Below are positions 35,825 to 43,970 of a stretch of DNA of 64,000 nucleotides, piece by piece. The translations under genes and the position numbers were made by a program. Each line of letters begins with the position of its first letter. Within the stretch, counting starts at the first letter, position 1. The notes beneath the pieces were generated by a model, which worked only from the letters and a program-made list of their open reading frames with translations, was not told the DNA's origin and ran no database searches. The DNA comes from Microcoleus sp036705565 (lineage in GTDB: Bacteria > Cyanobacteriota > Cyanobacteriia > Cyanobacteriales > Microcoleaceae). The stretch is taken from the NCBI GenBank assembly GCA_036705565.1, contig JAUBUY010000001.1; one strand, written 5' to 3'.

Positions 35825-37246
35825 TTACTGCGGTTGCCAAACCGGATTGCTAGGATACAAATCTTTGTCATTTGTCAATTTATTCAATCCTGAACCGTCC
35901 AGGTTAATTACATACAAGTGGCTTTTTTCGCCTTCGGTTTCATTATATATAAAAGCAATTTGATTGCTGTCAGAATACCAAGCTAATTCTGAAATTTTTG
36001 ACGGTTTTAGCCTGGTGGCTAGTTGATTTAGCTGGTTGCCGTCAGCATTGATTGTGTAGAGTTTTTGATTGTTGAACTCTCCGGCGACGAAAGCAATAAA
36101 TTTGCCATCCGGCGACCACGAAATTTCGTCGTAGTTTCTGGGTTTTTGGGTGAGGTTCTTGGCTGTCCCCCGGTTAATGTCGATCAGGTAAATATCTTGC
36201 TGTTCGCCTGATAAATCGCCGAGTTTATTGTAATAGTAAGCAATTCGGCTGCTGTCTGGCGACCAAAATAATTTGACGTTGTAAACCTGATGTTGCGGGT
36301 TGTTTGTCAAATTTTTGAGGTTGGTTCCATCGGCATTAATTGTGTAAATTTGCTGTTTCGGATAAGCGCCGAACAGGAAAGCAATTTTTGTGCGATCGGG
36401 CGACCAAAAAAGTTGACTGCCGCCGGATATATATTCGCCGGGACTTTTAGTTAGTTTGGTCATTACCGAACCGTCGGCATTCATTTTGTAGATATTTTTA
36501 TCCTTGACAAATGCTACTTGCTGACCGTCCGGCGAAAGGTAAAATTCTGATGAAATTTCTGTTTTAGGCGGCTCTCCTCCTACTTCCAAATTCCTAACTA
36601 ATTTAGTTCCTTGGATGCCAGAAGTGTCGCTTGTATAAAGTGATTGACTGCCGGGAGTATCAGAGGTAAACCCGTCGCAAGAACGGGCAAAAATAAATTT
36701 CTGGCTGTTGGAAAACCAAGCTATTTCAAAATTAGGTGCTTTGCAACCACCCTCAGCAAACTGTTTAGTTAGTCGAGAACCGTCAGCATTGACTGTATAG
36801 ATGTCGCTGTATCCGCCAACGAAAGCCAGTCGCTGGCCGTTGGGCGACCACACGAGGGGACTGTTAACATCTATATTAGGTGTAAGTTCGCGGCGACCGG
36901 AACTGGTAGCATTGAGGGCAAATAAACTGTTTCTGGGCTCGCTGCCCCGCATCTGGAGGGCGGTAAACGCTAGTATCCTTGGTTTTTGGGCTGCGGTTGG
37001 GGGAGGGCTGTGAAGGCTCAAAAACAAGCTGATTAAGACTGTTAGGGAGATGAGGGCGATCGCACTTATCGGCCATAATTTATGGAAGCTGAAAAGTTGC
37101 AGAATTTGCCACAAGCTTTTCAGGGGCGGCCAAGATTCCCAACCCCTAGTCCCCACACTCAACTGAAAATCTTGTGGAACAAGCTTTTGTGGAACGGGCA
37201 TCTTGCCTGTTCCATATCGCAGAGGGAAATGCAAGTTAAAACGCAT
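35825..37246 (-). CDS. TolB-like WD40 beta-propeller protein
   Basis: A protein of about 473 residues. After an N-terminal membrane anchor (about residues 60-85, ISAIALISLTVLISLFLSLH) it has six to seven PD40 repeats, each ending in WSPDG..IAF and followed by IY.INADG, as in TolB. Such proteins form exported beta-propellers and may bind protein partners. The first 50 residues read through a dispersed genomic repeat (GTGKMPVPQK). The ATG at 37246 with AGAGGA 9 nt upstream is the better start; a TTG start at 37273 would overlap the upstream gene by 4 nt. It is downstream of the ParA pair on the same strand. Confidence 0.82.
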   Translation of the reverse strand: MRFNLHFPLRYGTGKMPVPQKLVPQDFQLSVGTRGWESWPPLKSLWQILQLFSFHKLWPISAIALISLTVLISLFLSLHSPPPTAAQKPRILAFTALQMRGSEPRNSLFALNATSSGRRELTPNIDVNSPLVWSPNGQRLAFVGGYSDIYTVNADGSRLTKQFAEGGCKAPNFEIAWFSNSQKFIFARSCDGFTSDTPGSQSLYTSDTSGIQGTKLVRNLEVGGEPPKTEISSEFYLSPDGQQVAFVKDKNIYKMNADGSVMTKLTKSPGEYISGGSQLFWSPDRTKIAFLFGAYPKQQIYTINADGTNLKNLTNNPQHQVYNVKLFWSPDSSRIAYYYNKLGDLSGEQQDIYLIDINRGTAKNLTQKPRNYDEISWSPDGKFIAFVAGEFNNQKLYTINADGNQLNQLATRLKPSKISELAWYSDSNQIAFIYNETEGEKSHLYVINLDGSGLNKLTNDKDLYPSNPVWQPQ

Positions 37247-37269
37247 TTTATCGATTCCTCTGCTAATTT

Positions 37270-37716
37270 TCAAAGTGTTTGTCGGTCTATATGCCGCGAC
37301 AGCCTCAAACTCTGTTTAATTCTGCCAATAATTAGCTCAAACATTTTTTTGCGGGACGGATTCTTGCTGCTGGGTGGCATCCCTAACTCGCAACACATTA
37401 AGTTCAAGTCAGTTGCACTCATGGCCAACAACTTTTGCCTCACCTCTTCTTCATTACCATTCTTAGCTTGTAAACGCAGTTCTTCATAAACTTCTAGAAC
37501 ATTAGCCGCCGATAAATTAGCAGGTTTATTAACATCAGCACCCCTAGGGATATCCGAAGCTTTTGAGCCAGCAGACATCACTCCCCGCTTGACTTGAGTC
37601 TCAAGCCGGGTTAATTTTCGAGCAACGTCCCGCAAGATTTCCTTAAGTTCGCCAATTTCCTCAACTAACCCCCCGCTTTCTTGTTCGGAAGCAGCCAAAC
37701 TTTCTTTTTTACTCAT
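37270..37716 (-). CDS. Small partner protein of ParA
   Basis: A 148-residue protein with an N-terminal coiled coil (GGLVEEIGELKEILRDVARK, LTRLETQVKRG), a disordered linker, and a C-terminal helical domain (LEVYEELRLQAKNGNEEEVRQ, SRKKMFELIIGRI). I recognise no family. The start codon overlaps the parA stop as ATGA, so the two are translationally coupled. That arrangement is usual for ParA-ParB or ParA-adaptor pairs, but no ParB motif is seen. Confidence 0.7.
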   Translation of the reverse strand: MSKKESLAASEQESGGLVEEIGELKEILRDVARKLTRLETQVKRGVMSAGSKASDIPRGADVNKPANLSAANVLEVYEELRLQAKNGNEEEVRQKLLAMSATDLNLMCCELGMPPSSKNPSRKKMFELIIGRIKQSLRLSRHIDRQTL

Positions 37717-38585
37717 TTCAGATACTCCTCACACTCGCGCCAGAGTTTTTCAAATTCTCTAACTAATTCTCGCGGCAGTTCTCCCTCATTAATCGCCCGT
37801 TTTAGCCCGACGCTTTCCCGAATCGTCGATTCTAAAAATCTAACTTCTATGTTATTATCTTTGGATATCTCATCGCAAAGTCTCTTTACTTCTCTCATGT
37901 AAAACTGAACTTCATTTGTCAGCAATCCTCCATAGGTTTTAGCTTTATTCATAAAGACTGCTATCTTGGGAAACGGATAAGGCTCAATCCGTTTCTGAAG
38001 CGAGTTTAAAACTAAACTCAATCCCCTAGAACCAAAATAATCGGGATTGACGGGAATTAATATTAAGTCGCAGCAAGAGAGTACGCTGTAGGTGAGGAGA
38101 CTGAAGGAAGGCGAACAGTCAAAAAGCATCAAGTCGTATTTGGGGAGATTGGCAGAGTTGGCGATTTTGCCGATGAATCGGCGGATGAAGTCTTTAACAC
38201 TTTTCCCCTCAAATCCATCGATATCCAACCAATACAATTCTTCAACTGAAGGGACAAAATGCAACTGTTCGTCAATCTGATAAATGGTGTCGAAACCAAC
38301 GGGAAATTTAAAATTCTGTCCGGCTTTTTTAAAGACTTCTAGGGCGTCGTAAATTGTAAGTCTATGCTTGAGAGATTTTTCGTACCACTTACCAAATTTG
38401 TCATCTAAATGACCTGTATTTTCGTTAAGTCCGATCGCCTCTGTGAGCGACATTTGCGGATCTAAGTCTAACATCAAGACTTCTAAGTCGGTTCCTTGGG
38501 ATATAATATTTCCCAGACTCCAAGTGACGGTAGTCTTTCCGACACCGCCTTTGAAGTTGATTACGGCTATTGATTTAGGACTCAT
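37713..38585 (-). CDS. ParA-family ATPase
   Basis: A ParA/MinD-type P-loop ATPase of about 290 residues. The deviant Walker A is FKGGVGKTT with signature lysine, followed by LMLDLDPQMSLTEAIG (Walker A'), and LMLFDCSPSFSLL (Walker B). The frame begins at a TTG at 38612; the ATG at 38585 starts just before the conserved core. The C-terminal half (TIRESVGLKRAINEGELPREL) fits plasmid- or cargo-type ParA rather than Soj. It is followed by a coupled small gene. The cargo (plasmid-like DNA, a protein cluster or carboxysome-like body) is not evident. Confidence 0.9.
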   Translation of the reverse strand: MSPKSIAVINFKGGVGKTTVTWSLGNIISQGTDLEVLMLDLDPQMSLTEAIGLNENTGHLDDKFGKWYEKSLKHRLTIYDALEVFKKAGQNFKFPVGFDTIYQIDEQLHFVPSVEELYWLDIDGFEGKSVKDFIRRFIGKIANSANLPKYDLMLFDCSPSFSLLTYSVLSCCDLILIPVNPDYFGSRGLSLVLNSLQKRIEPYPFPKIAVFMNKAKTYGGLLTNEVQFYMREVKRLCDEISKDNNIEVRFLESTIRESVGLKRAINEGELPRELVREFEKLWRECEEYLK

Positions 38586-38852
38586 GGCTGGCTTTGTTTG
38601 GATTTTGCTCAAATATAAATTAAAACATATTGTGGCGGTTAGTCGATCGCGCGATCGGCCACTAGCGGAGCCCTCGAAGAGGATCGTAGGCCCGATGTGT
38701 CAATTCAGATGAAAAGAAAAGTGCGATCGAGAAATTAATAATAAAATAAACATCAAATTATGTCAAATAACCGGCAAGTAAATATTTACAGAGATAGATG
38801 CACAAATAAATCGGAATGCGTAAGCTGAAATTGCAGAATCATCAGACAAGGT

Positions 38853-39104
38853 ATGACGCGAGAAGTTACAGATTCAGAAGGGATTGTTTGGAGTTGCCAA
38901 GAGGCATATTCTGGTCTTTATGACAAGCCCCTGAACCGCGAAAAAGCTCAAGTAAAAGGCTCGGATGATGCTTATTGGGTTGTCTGCACTCCGGCTGGCG
39001 GCGCAAAGTCCGTGCGGCTTCAGCTACAGGGCGATTGGGAAAATTCCTGTTCCGATGAGGCATTGCTAAGCTCGATCGAAACACAGCAGCAGGAAGATGG
39101 ATGA
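38853..39104 (+). CDS. Hypothetical small protein
   Basis: An 83-residue acidic protein beginning MTREVTDSEGIVWSCQEAYSG. I cannot assign a family. It has a Trp-rich, single-domain look (IVWSCQEAYSGL, AYWVVCTPAGGAKSVRLQLQGDW), and AAGG lies close to the ATG. It appears to be a real small cyanobacterial gene because its codon use resembles neighbours, but this is only a visual impression. Confidence 0.55.
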   Translation: MTREVTDSEGIVWSCQEAYSGLYDKPLNREKAQVKGSDDAYWVVCTPAGGAKSVRLQLQGDWENSCSDEALLSSIETQQQEDG

Positions 39105-39412
39105 TAGTTCGATCGCTACTTTGAAACACGACTTACGCTTATCAACCGGGTTTTTCTGAATAGTCGATCGATGTAGGTTGGGTCCAACGCCAACTTGAAG
39201 TCTTTTTTGTGCAAGCGCGTTGCGGAGGGTTTATTCTTTAACCCAACCTACGTATATGATATGCGATAGATCGGGCGCGATCGAAGTTTTATTAAAGTAA
39301 CATCAAGCACACAGCAGCAATCCTTCTCTATAAAGAGGCAATTACGCGGAAGTATTCCTAGAGTTGTCTAAAGTCGATCGCTCCCAAAAGTCGAATTTGC
39401 GACAGAAGATTT
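39105..39412. repeat. Intergenic with GTAGGTTGGGT palindrome
   Basis: GTAGGTTGGGT (39173-39183) and ACCCAACCTAC (39241-39251) are perfectly inverted around about 57 nt containing CCAACGCCAACTTG and GCGTTGCGG. No gene is seen in the gap. Confidence 0.7.
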
Positions 39413-39872
39413 ATGAAAATTCACCATTTAAATTGCGGGTGTATGTGTCCGATTGGCGGGGCGCTGTTTGATGGCTTCAGATGGAGTCTGACGGCGCACC
39501 TCGTTTGCCACTGTTTGCTAGTCGAAAAAATCGAGGACTTGTTCTCGCGGATATCGGCTTCGGAATCCGAAATATCGAGTCGCCTTATTCGCGTCTGATT
39601 CCGTTTTTTATTAATTTAAATCGCATTCAGTTCGATCGCAAATACACCGCAGTCGATCGAATCCAACAACTCGGATTTCCCCCCCGAAACGTGCGCCACA
39701 TCGCGATCGCCCACCTCGATTTCGATCGCGCACTCCGGCGGCAAGCGAGGATTTCCCAAAAGCGACGGTGCACGTAAAGCAGTTCCTAATGGAGGGCGCG
39801 CAACACCGCTTCCGCTTCATCGGGCGGGGGCGCTACCGCGCGCAACAGTGGGAGGATTCAAAATTTTTTTAG
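39413..39872 (+). pseudogene. Broken MBL-fold metallo-hydrolase
   Basis: The start MKIHHLNCGCMCPIGGALFDG and the later RIQFDRKYTAVDRIQQLG and HIAIAHLDFD are from a metallo-beta-lactamase-fold hydrolase. The first part (to about 39525) is in one frame; after an A-rich run (GTCGAAAAAATCG) the sequence continues in a second frame (NRGLVLADIGFG), and near 39735 a third frame takes over (SEDFPKATVHVKQFLMEGAQ). The metal motif THxDHxDH is altered to AHLDFDR. The reading stops at about 39870, far short of a full enzyme, next to a GCGACGCACC repeat remnant. It is a clear pseudogene. Confidence 0.85.
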
Positions 39873-40095
39873 CGACGCACCATACCACTTCTAACGGGGA
39901 TGAATAGCTTTCGCTTAAAACAATAGAAAATTTTCGATCGCTGCCTCGATCGCCGGCAATTTCTACCCGAGTTTGTGCCCGAGTAATTTTTTTATCGCAA
40001 TTGTTCCCTATCTTAGATTATACCAATTTAAAAAAAAATGCAACAGTATTCTCGTCTTTTCCCTTTGCAATGGATGGTTAGGGGATCGAAAAGTG
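39873..40095. other. Intergenic, no gene seen
   Basis: Contains a second copy of TATACCAATTTAAAAAA followed by ATGCAAC (about 40019-40045), also seen near 2798. Otherwise AT-rich spacer before the promoter of the RTX gene. Confidence 0.5.
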
Positions 40096-40126
40096 TTGCA
40101 TAAGTTTAGAGAAATAGTTTTATAAT
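40096..40126 (+). promoter_or_regulatory. Putative sigma70-type promoter
   Basis: TTGCAT (40096-40101) and TATAAT (40121-40126) are separated by 19 nt, about 35 nt before the ATG at 40161, with AGAGG preceding the start. The -10 box is perfect; the spacer is slightly long. Confidence 0.5.
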
Positions 40127-40160
40127 AAAAAACAAGACAACAATAAGAGGTATCGAGAGC

Positions 40161-41219
40161 ATGGTGACAAATATTGGAGGATTGCCAGTCAGAGAAGATG
40201 TTATCGTGACAATTGCTGGCACTGTATCGGGTTTCCGTGAAGATGAATTTTTACTCCGAGATAATACCGGCGAAATTTTGGTCGCACCGAGGAACGGAAA
40301 CCAGGTGAATTTAAATATCGGCGATCGAGTAACTGTCGTTGGCGATCGCGACGATCTAGAAGATTTTGATGCTATTAGCATTACCCGTACCGACTCGCCA
40401 CCACCCGTACAAAACTTGCCGCCGAATTCTGCGAACAATCAACCGCCAGCATCAAATACTCCTCCGATATCAGCTAATTTGAACAACAATTCCCTGCAAA
40501 ATATTGGAGGATTGCCAGTTAGAGAAGATGTCATCGTGACAATTGCTGGCACTGTATCGGGTTTCCGTGAAGATGAATTTTTACTCCGAGATAATACCGG
40601 CGAAATTTTGGTCGCACCGAGGAACGGAAACCAGGTGAATTTAAATATCGGCGATCGAGTAACTGTCGTTGGCGATCGCGACGATCTAGAAGATTTTGAT
40701 GCTATTAGCATTACCCGTACCGACTCGCCACCACCCGTACAAAACTTGCCTCCGAATTCTGCGAACAATATCATTGGCAGCGAGGGTAACGATAACTTAT
40801 TCGGTGGAGAAAGTAATGATATCCTCACGGGAAAGCGCGGCCAAGATCGGCTATTTGGCAATCTAGGAAACGATACCATTTTCGGAGGAAAAGGCTCAGA
40901 TACTTTGGATGGAGGAGGAGGAAACGATATCCTCAGAGGGGATATGGGACAAGATTTTCTCACGGGAGGAGCCGGGAATGATATCTTTGTCTTGTCATCC
41001 GCAAGTGCTGCCGCTAATTTAGATATTGCCGATCGCATTGTTGATTTTGAAACAGGTATTGACCGCATTCAACTTAGTCCGGGGTTAACTTTTGCTGACC
41101 TCAGTTTAGAAATAATTGACGGAGGTACTGTGATTCGATCGAATCGAGTCAATCTAATTTTGGGAATTGTTGATAACGTCACTCCTGGGATGCTTAGTGC
41201 CAATGATTTTTTTGCCTAA
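40161..41219 (+). CDS. Duplicated OB-fold plus RTX calcium-binding protein
   Basis: A 352-residue protein. Two nearly identical 90-residue units (about 4-93 and 114-203) resemble the bacterial OB-fold of the YgiW/YdeI stress-protein group (VIVTIAGTVSGFREDEFLLR, NIGDRVTVVGDRDDLEDFDA). They are joined by a Pro/Asn-rich linker. The C-terminal part has RTX nonapeptides (GSEGNDNLFGGESNDILTG and others), ending in the common DFETGIDRIQLSPG-type block. No signal peptide is seen, so type I export is likely. The fusion of OB-fold and RTX units is uncommon to my knowledge. A TATAAT promoter lies just upstream. Confidence 0.82.
   Translation: MVTNIGGLPVREDVIVTIAGTVSGFREDEFLLRDNTGEILVAPRNGNQVNLNIGDRVTVVGDRDDLEDFDAISITRTDSPPPVQNLPPNSANNQPPASNTPPISANLNNNSLQNIGGLPVREDVIVTIAGTVSGFREDEFLLRDNTGEILVAPRNGNQVNLNIGDRVTVVGDRDDLEDFDAISITRTDSPPPVQNLPPNSANNIIGSEGNDNLFGGESNDILTGKRGQDRLFGNLGNDTIFGGKGSDTLDGGGGNDILRGDMGQDFLTGGAGNDIFVLSSASAAANLDIADRIVDFETGIDRIQLSPGLTFADLSLEIIDGGTVIRSNRVNLILGIVDNVTPGMLSANDFFA
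40169..40769 (+). repeat. Two 271-bp near-identical direct repeats
   Basis: Copies 40169-40439 and 40499-40769 are offset by 330 bp (110 codons). I count only three base differences (at the third positions of CAGTC/T, GTT/CATC and GCCG/TCCG). They encode the two OB-fold units of the protein above. Confidence 0.92.
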
Positions 41220-41309
41220 ATCCTAAAATAAGTCAACGGGTCAGAGAACAAAAAAACCGAGTTTCTGCTTCTGACCCCGATCTTGTAATAAATGAATTGT
41301 GGATAATAG

Positions 41310-42158
41310 ATGACTGAAATTTTGCCTTGGGGTCAACTCTTCGCGACGGATGCCGCAGGATTTATCATCAATGATTGCCATGCCGATAAAATACTGCCGC
41401 CTTGGAAAGCTTTAGTAGAAGAACTGAAACAAGCTTGTCTGAAAGTTTGGTCAAATCGCTTGCAGGGGCTTTATTTGCGCGGTTCTGTACCTCGCGGTTT
41501 GGCAATTCGGCTGGTTTCCGATTTAGACAGTTTTGCTATTTTGTCCGGCGAAATCACCGACAAAGATATTACTTTGTCTCGGAAGATTGGCCATCGACTC
41601 AATCAGCGTTACCTATTTTGTAAAAAAGTAGAAATTCAGCTATTAGATTTGTCAAATATCCAGCAACCTGATTCGATTTGGCAAACAGTTATCCAGACAG
41701 CCAGCTTGAAAATAGCCGGAGATATCAAATTCAACTTTCCCAAATTTAAGCCGGGAAATTCCCCGATCGACTATGCTGTTACTTGGGAAGCAGATTTAGC
41801 CAAAACTCTGGATATTTTACAAAAGTTATCCCCCGATCGGTTGAATTTTTCGGCTCAAGTAAAAAAACAATGTGCCTGGATTGCGAGGCGCGCGATCCGA
41901 ACGGGGTTTGAGTTGGTTATGGAACAAGACCAAAGCTATACCGTAGATTTATATTATTGCTACGAAAGGTTTTCTGCTTATTTTCCCCAGCAACAGAGTG
42001 CGATGAAAAAGACTGTAGAATTAGCCCTAGAACCTAGTCAAAATCGCCCGGGTTTAATCGTATTTTTCCGGGAATTTGGCGGTTGGTTAGTTTCTCAAGT
42101 TCGCCAGGAATTTTACTCTTCAATAGAGGCCGAAGCTTCTACCAGTAAAATCCCCTGA
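41310..42158 (+). CDS. Nucleotidyltransferase-fold protein
   Basis: A 282-residue protein with the minimal nucleotidyltransferase motif GS...DLD (LYLRGSVPRGLAIRLVSDLD, Gly-Ser plus Asp-x-Asp) near residues 55-75. The C-terminal two thirds are helical (CAWIARRAIRTGFELVMEQD; CYERFSAYFP), as in substrate-binding domains of AadA/LinB-like antibiotic nucleotidyltransferases and HEPN-type partners. The substrate is unknown. The 3' end overlaps the convergent JmjC-cupin gene by 46 bp. Confidence 0.72.
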   Translation: MTEILPWGQLFATDAAGFIINDCHADKILPPWKALVEELKQACLKVWSNRLQGLYLRGSVPRGLAIRLVSDLDSFAILSGEITDKDITLSRKIGHRLNQRYLFCKKVEIQLLDLSNIQQPDSIWQTVIQTASLKIAGDIKFNFPKFKPGNSPIDYAVTWEADLAKTLDILQKLSPDRLNFSAQVKKQCAWIARRAIRTGFELVMEQDQSYTVDLYYCYERFSAYFPQQQSAMKKTVELALEPSQNRPGLIVFFREFGGWLVSQVRQEFYSSIEAEASTSKIP

Positions 42159-43306
42159 GTCACTAACCGAGTTAAAAGCGGAATGACTTCTGTTTCTACA
42201 TCCAGGGAGGGACACAAGTCTGCTAAATCTAGCAGGCTAAATCCTTCTGGCTGAAATAGTTTGGCTGTTAAATCCGCAGGAATTCCTTTGATATTCGCTT
42301 GTTTGGAGGCGATGGTAATTTTAGTTTCGTTTTCCCCCCTGGGTAAAATTTGAACCGGATGTAAGTTGGAACAAATAAACCGGGTTTCCAGTCCTCGATC
42401 GAAAATATTGCTGCCCAGTTGATAGGGAAAAGAAAATGGCAGCGGTGGGCGATCGCTGTAGTCTAAATAATCGAGATAGCGATCGATCGACTCCGGGGAT
42501 TGCAGCCAGGAAATCAGGCGATCGCGCAACTTTTCTAAATCAGGTTGAACTGCTGCAACATCCCCTTGACGGATCGGCGGTAAACTTGACCGCCATTCTG
42601 AATTTTGCCGCAATTCTTCTCCCAGCCAATTCAACCAATCTAACCCGGTTTGACAATCAATTCCTAAACTTAAATGCAGGGAAGGAGAAGATTCATCACT
42701 TGACGGATTAGTACGGGCGATCGCATAATGCCAATGTCCCCTAGGAATATATAAAACATCTCCCGGTTTGAGGGTACATTGGAGATAAGGGGGTTCATCG
42801 GGAGGAATTTGTTGTGCCGATCGCATTGCAGAAACAGGAGAGGCGATCGTCTCTGGAAAAATCCACCATTCTTTCTCGCCCTCTATTTGCAAAACCAGCA
42901 CTTCATGGGTATCGTAATGACAATTAAATCCCTTTTGGGAACGGGGCGAACAATAAAGATTAATCTGACTTCGATAACCTATTTCTTGACGGATATGGGC
43001 GGCAAATTCCCCTAATTCTGGAACCCGACTGTGTACGCTATTAATAATTAAGGTTGCTCCTTGCTGAAGCATTTCCAGCCATCGCTCCGCTTTGGCTGAT
43101 GGTAGAGATTCTCCATCCAGGGAAAACCGCAAATCGGGATAATTAATTTCCTGGTAGTTCAACAAATTATTCAGCTTTTTCCAATCAAATAAATGCTGGA
43201 ATTTAGCCGAATTGTTACCTGGGATAAATACAGCTTGCTTTGTCCAAAATTCTTGAAAAAATTTATCTACGGAATGGGGATGCAGCAGAACTTGTAAAAG
43301 TTTCAT
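42113..43306 (-). CDS. JmjC/cupin 2-oxoglutarate oxygenase-like protein
   Basis: A 397-residue protein of the JmjC-like cupin superfamily (ROXA/YcfD type), Fe(II)- and 2-oxoglutarate-dependent hydroxylases. The iron-binding HxD...H is visible in CHYDTHEVLVLQ and PRGHWHYA. A C-terminal winged-helix-like segment (FSLLDLADLCPSL) fits the family. YcfD hydroxylates an arginine of ribosomal protein L16; other members act on peptides. Just upstream on the same strand lies a small secreted protein with YDRGQ repeats, a conceivable substrate. It overlaps the convergent nucleotidyltransferase gene by 46 bp. Confidence 0.8.
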   Translation of the reverse strand: MKLLQVLLHPHSVDKFFQEFWTKQAVFIPGNNSAKFQHLFDWKKLNNLLNYQEINYPDLRFSLDGESLPSAKAERWLEMLQQGATLIINSVHSRVPELGEFAAHIRQEIGYRSQINLYCSPRSQKGFNCHYDTHEVLVLQIEGEKEWWIFPETIASPVSAMRSAQQIPPDEPPYLQCTLKPGDVLYIPRGHWHYAIARTNPSSDESSPSLHLSLGIDCQTGLDWLNWLGEELRQNSEWRSSLPPIRQGDVAAVQPDLEKLRDRLISWLQSPESIDRYLDYLDYSDRPPLPFSFPYQLGSNIFDRGLETRFICSNLHPVQILPRGENETKITIASKQANIKGIPADLTAKLFQPEGFSLLDLADLCPSLDVETEVIPLLTRLVTQGILLVEASASIEE

Positions 43307-43407
43307 AAATTATATCCCGCCGTGCAAATAATAATTTGTGAGTTGTTTCCAGGTAGGTCAATTCATCGAACTGAGAACATTTGACCGCAGAATTCATGCT
43401 TTGAAAA

Positions 43408-43439
43408 ATATGGGATGCTTCCAGAAGAAGATCCCATAT
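43408..43439 (-). terminator. Hairpin between secreted peptide and JmjC gene
   Basis: ATATGGGAT and ATCCCATAT form a perfect 9-bp stem (14-nt loop). On the minus strand it is followed by TTTTCAAAG. It probably terminates or attenuates transcription after the peptide gene and before the JmjC gene. Confidence 0.65.
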
Positions 43440-43473
43440 AAAAAAAGTTTTGTCCTGTATTTGATGGCAGATT

Positions 43474-43758
43474 TTATGCCTGCCGGGCTTGACGGCCTTG
43501 ACGACCTCGATCGTAATCCTGACCTCGATCGTAATCCTGACCTCGATCGTAACCTGCATCAGCAACTAACATTAAGTAATCTGAGGAGTCTGAGTCGTTG
43601 GTTGCGAGGTTAACAACTTCTATTTCTATGCGAGAATTTGCGGTATTATCTTGTGAATAAGCACTCAAAGCTCCTTGAACTGGAGCGATTAAGAACAAGC
43701 TAGCTTTGGTACTTAAAAGACAAGCCAAGAGTAAATTGGAAGATTTGAGGTATGACAT
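43474..43758 (-). CDS. Small secreted protein with YDRGQ repeats
   Basis: A 94-residue protein with an N-terminal signal peptide (SSNLLLACLLSTKASLFLIA), an acidic middle (IEVVNLATNDSDSSDYL), and a C-terminal tail made of three 6-residue repeats (GYDRGQDYDRGQDYDRGR) and then QGRQARQA. The repeats are encoded by 18-bp DNA units. The tail is cationic, in contrast to the middle. AGG precedes the ATG. It lies 168 bp upstream of the JmjC-type oxygenase on the same strand, so it may be a modified peptide precursor, but it could also be a simple exported protein with slippage repeats. Confidence 0.65.
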   Translation of the reverse strand: MSYLKSSNLLLACLLSTKASLFLIAPVQGALSAYSQDNTANSRIEIEVVNLATNDSDSSDYLMLVADAGYDRGQDYDRGQDYDRGRQGRQARQA

Positions 43759-43817
43759 AACCTGGTAAGGATTTAAAAGGCATATTTTACGGTAGTATAT
43801 GACAATTTTTAGAAAAA

Positions 43818-43945
43818 GTCAATCGATTTTAGATTTTAGATTTTAGATTTTAGATTTACTTGCGCGAGATAAATGCTCTTTCTTGAGGATTTTAGATTTT
43901 GGATTTTGGATTGATTCCACGGATAAATCACGTGGCGAGTACCAC
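43818..43945 (+). repeat. 128-bp dispersed repeat, copy R2
   Basis: GTCAATCGATTTTAGATTTT at the start, four to five GATTTTA heptamers, the core CTTGCGCGAGATAAATGCTC then TTTCTTGAGGAT, a second AT-rich block, and the hairpin CCACGGATAAATCACGTGG. It matches R3 at 54828-54955 almost throughout apart from the heptamer run. Confidence 0.88.
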
Positions 43946-43970
43946 CTTTGAAATTATTGGTCAATGAAGG

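Noticed and set aside
43263..43565. Minus-strand frame between the JmjC gene and the secreted peptide
   Set aside because: It overlaps the hairpin and the repeat part of the peptide gene in another frame; its ITIEVR repeats are a shadow of the 18-bp DNA repeat.
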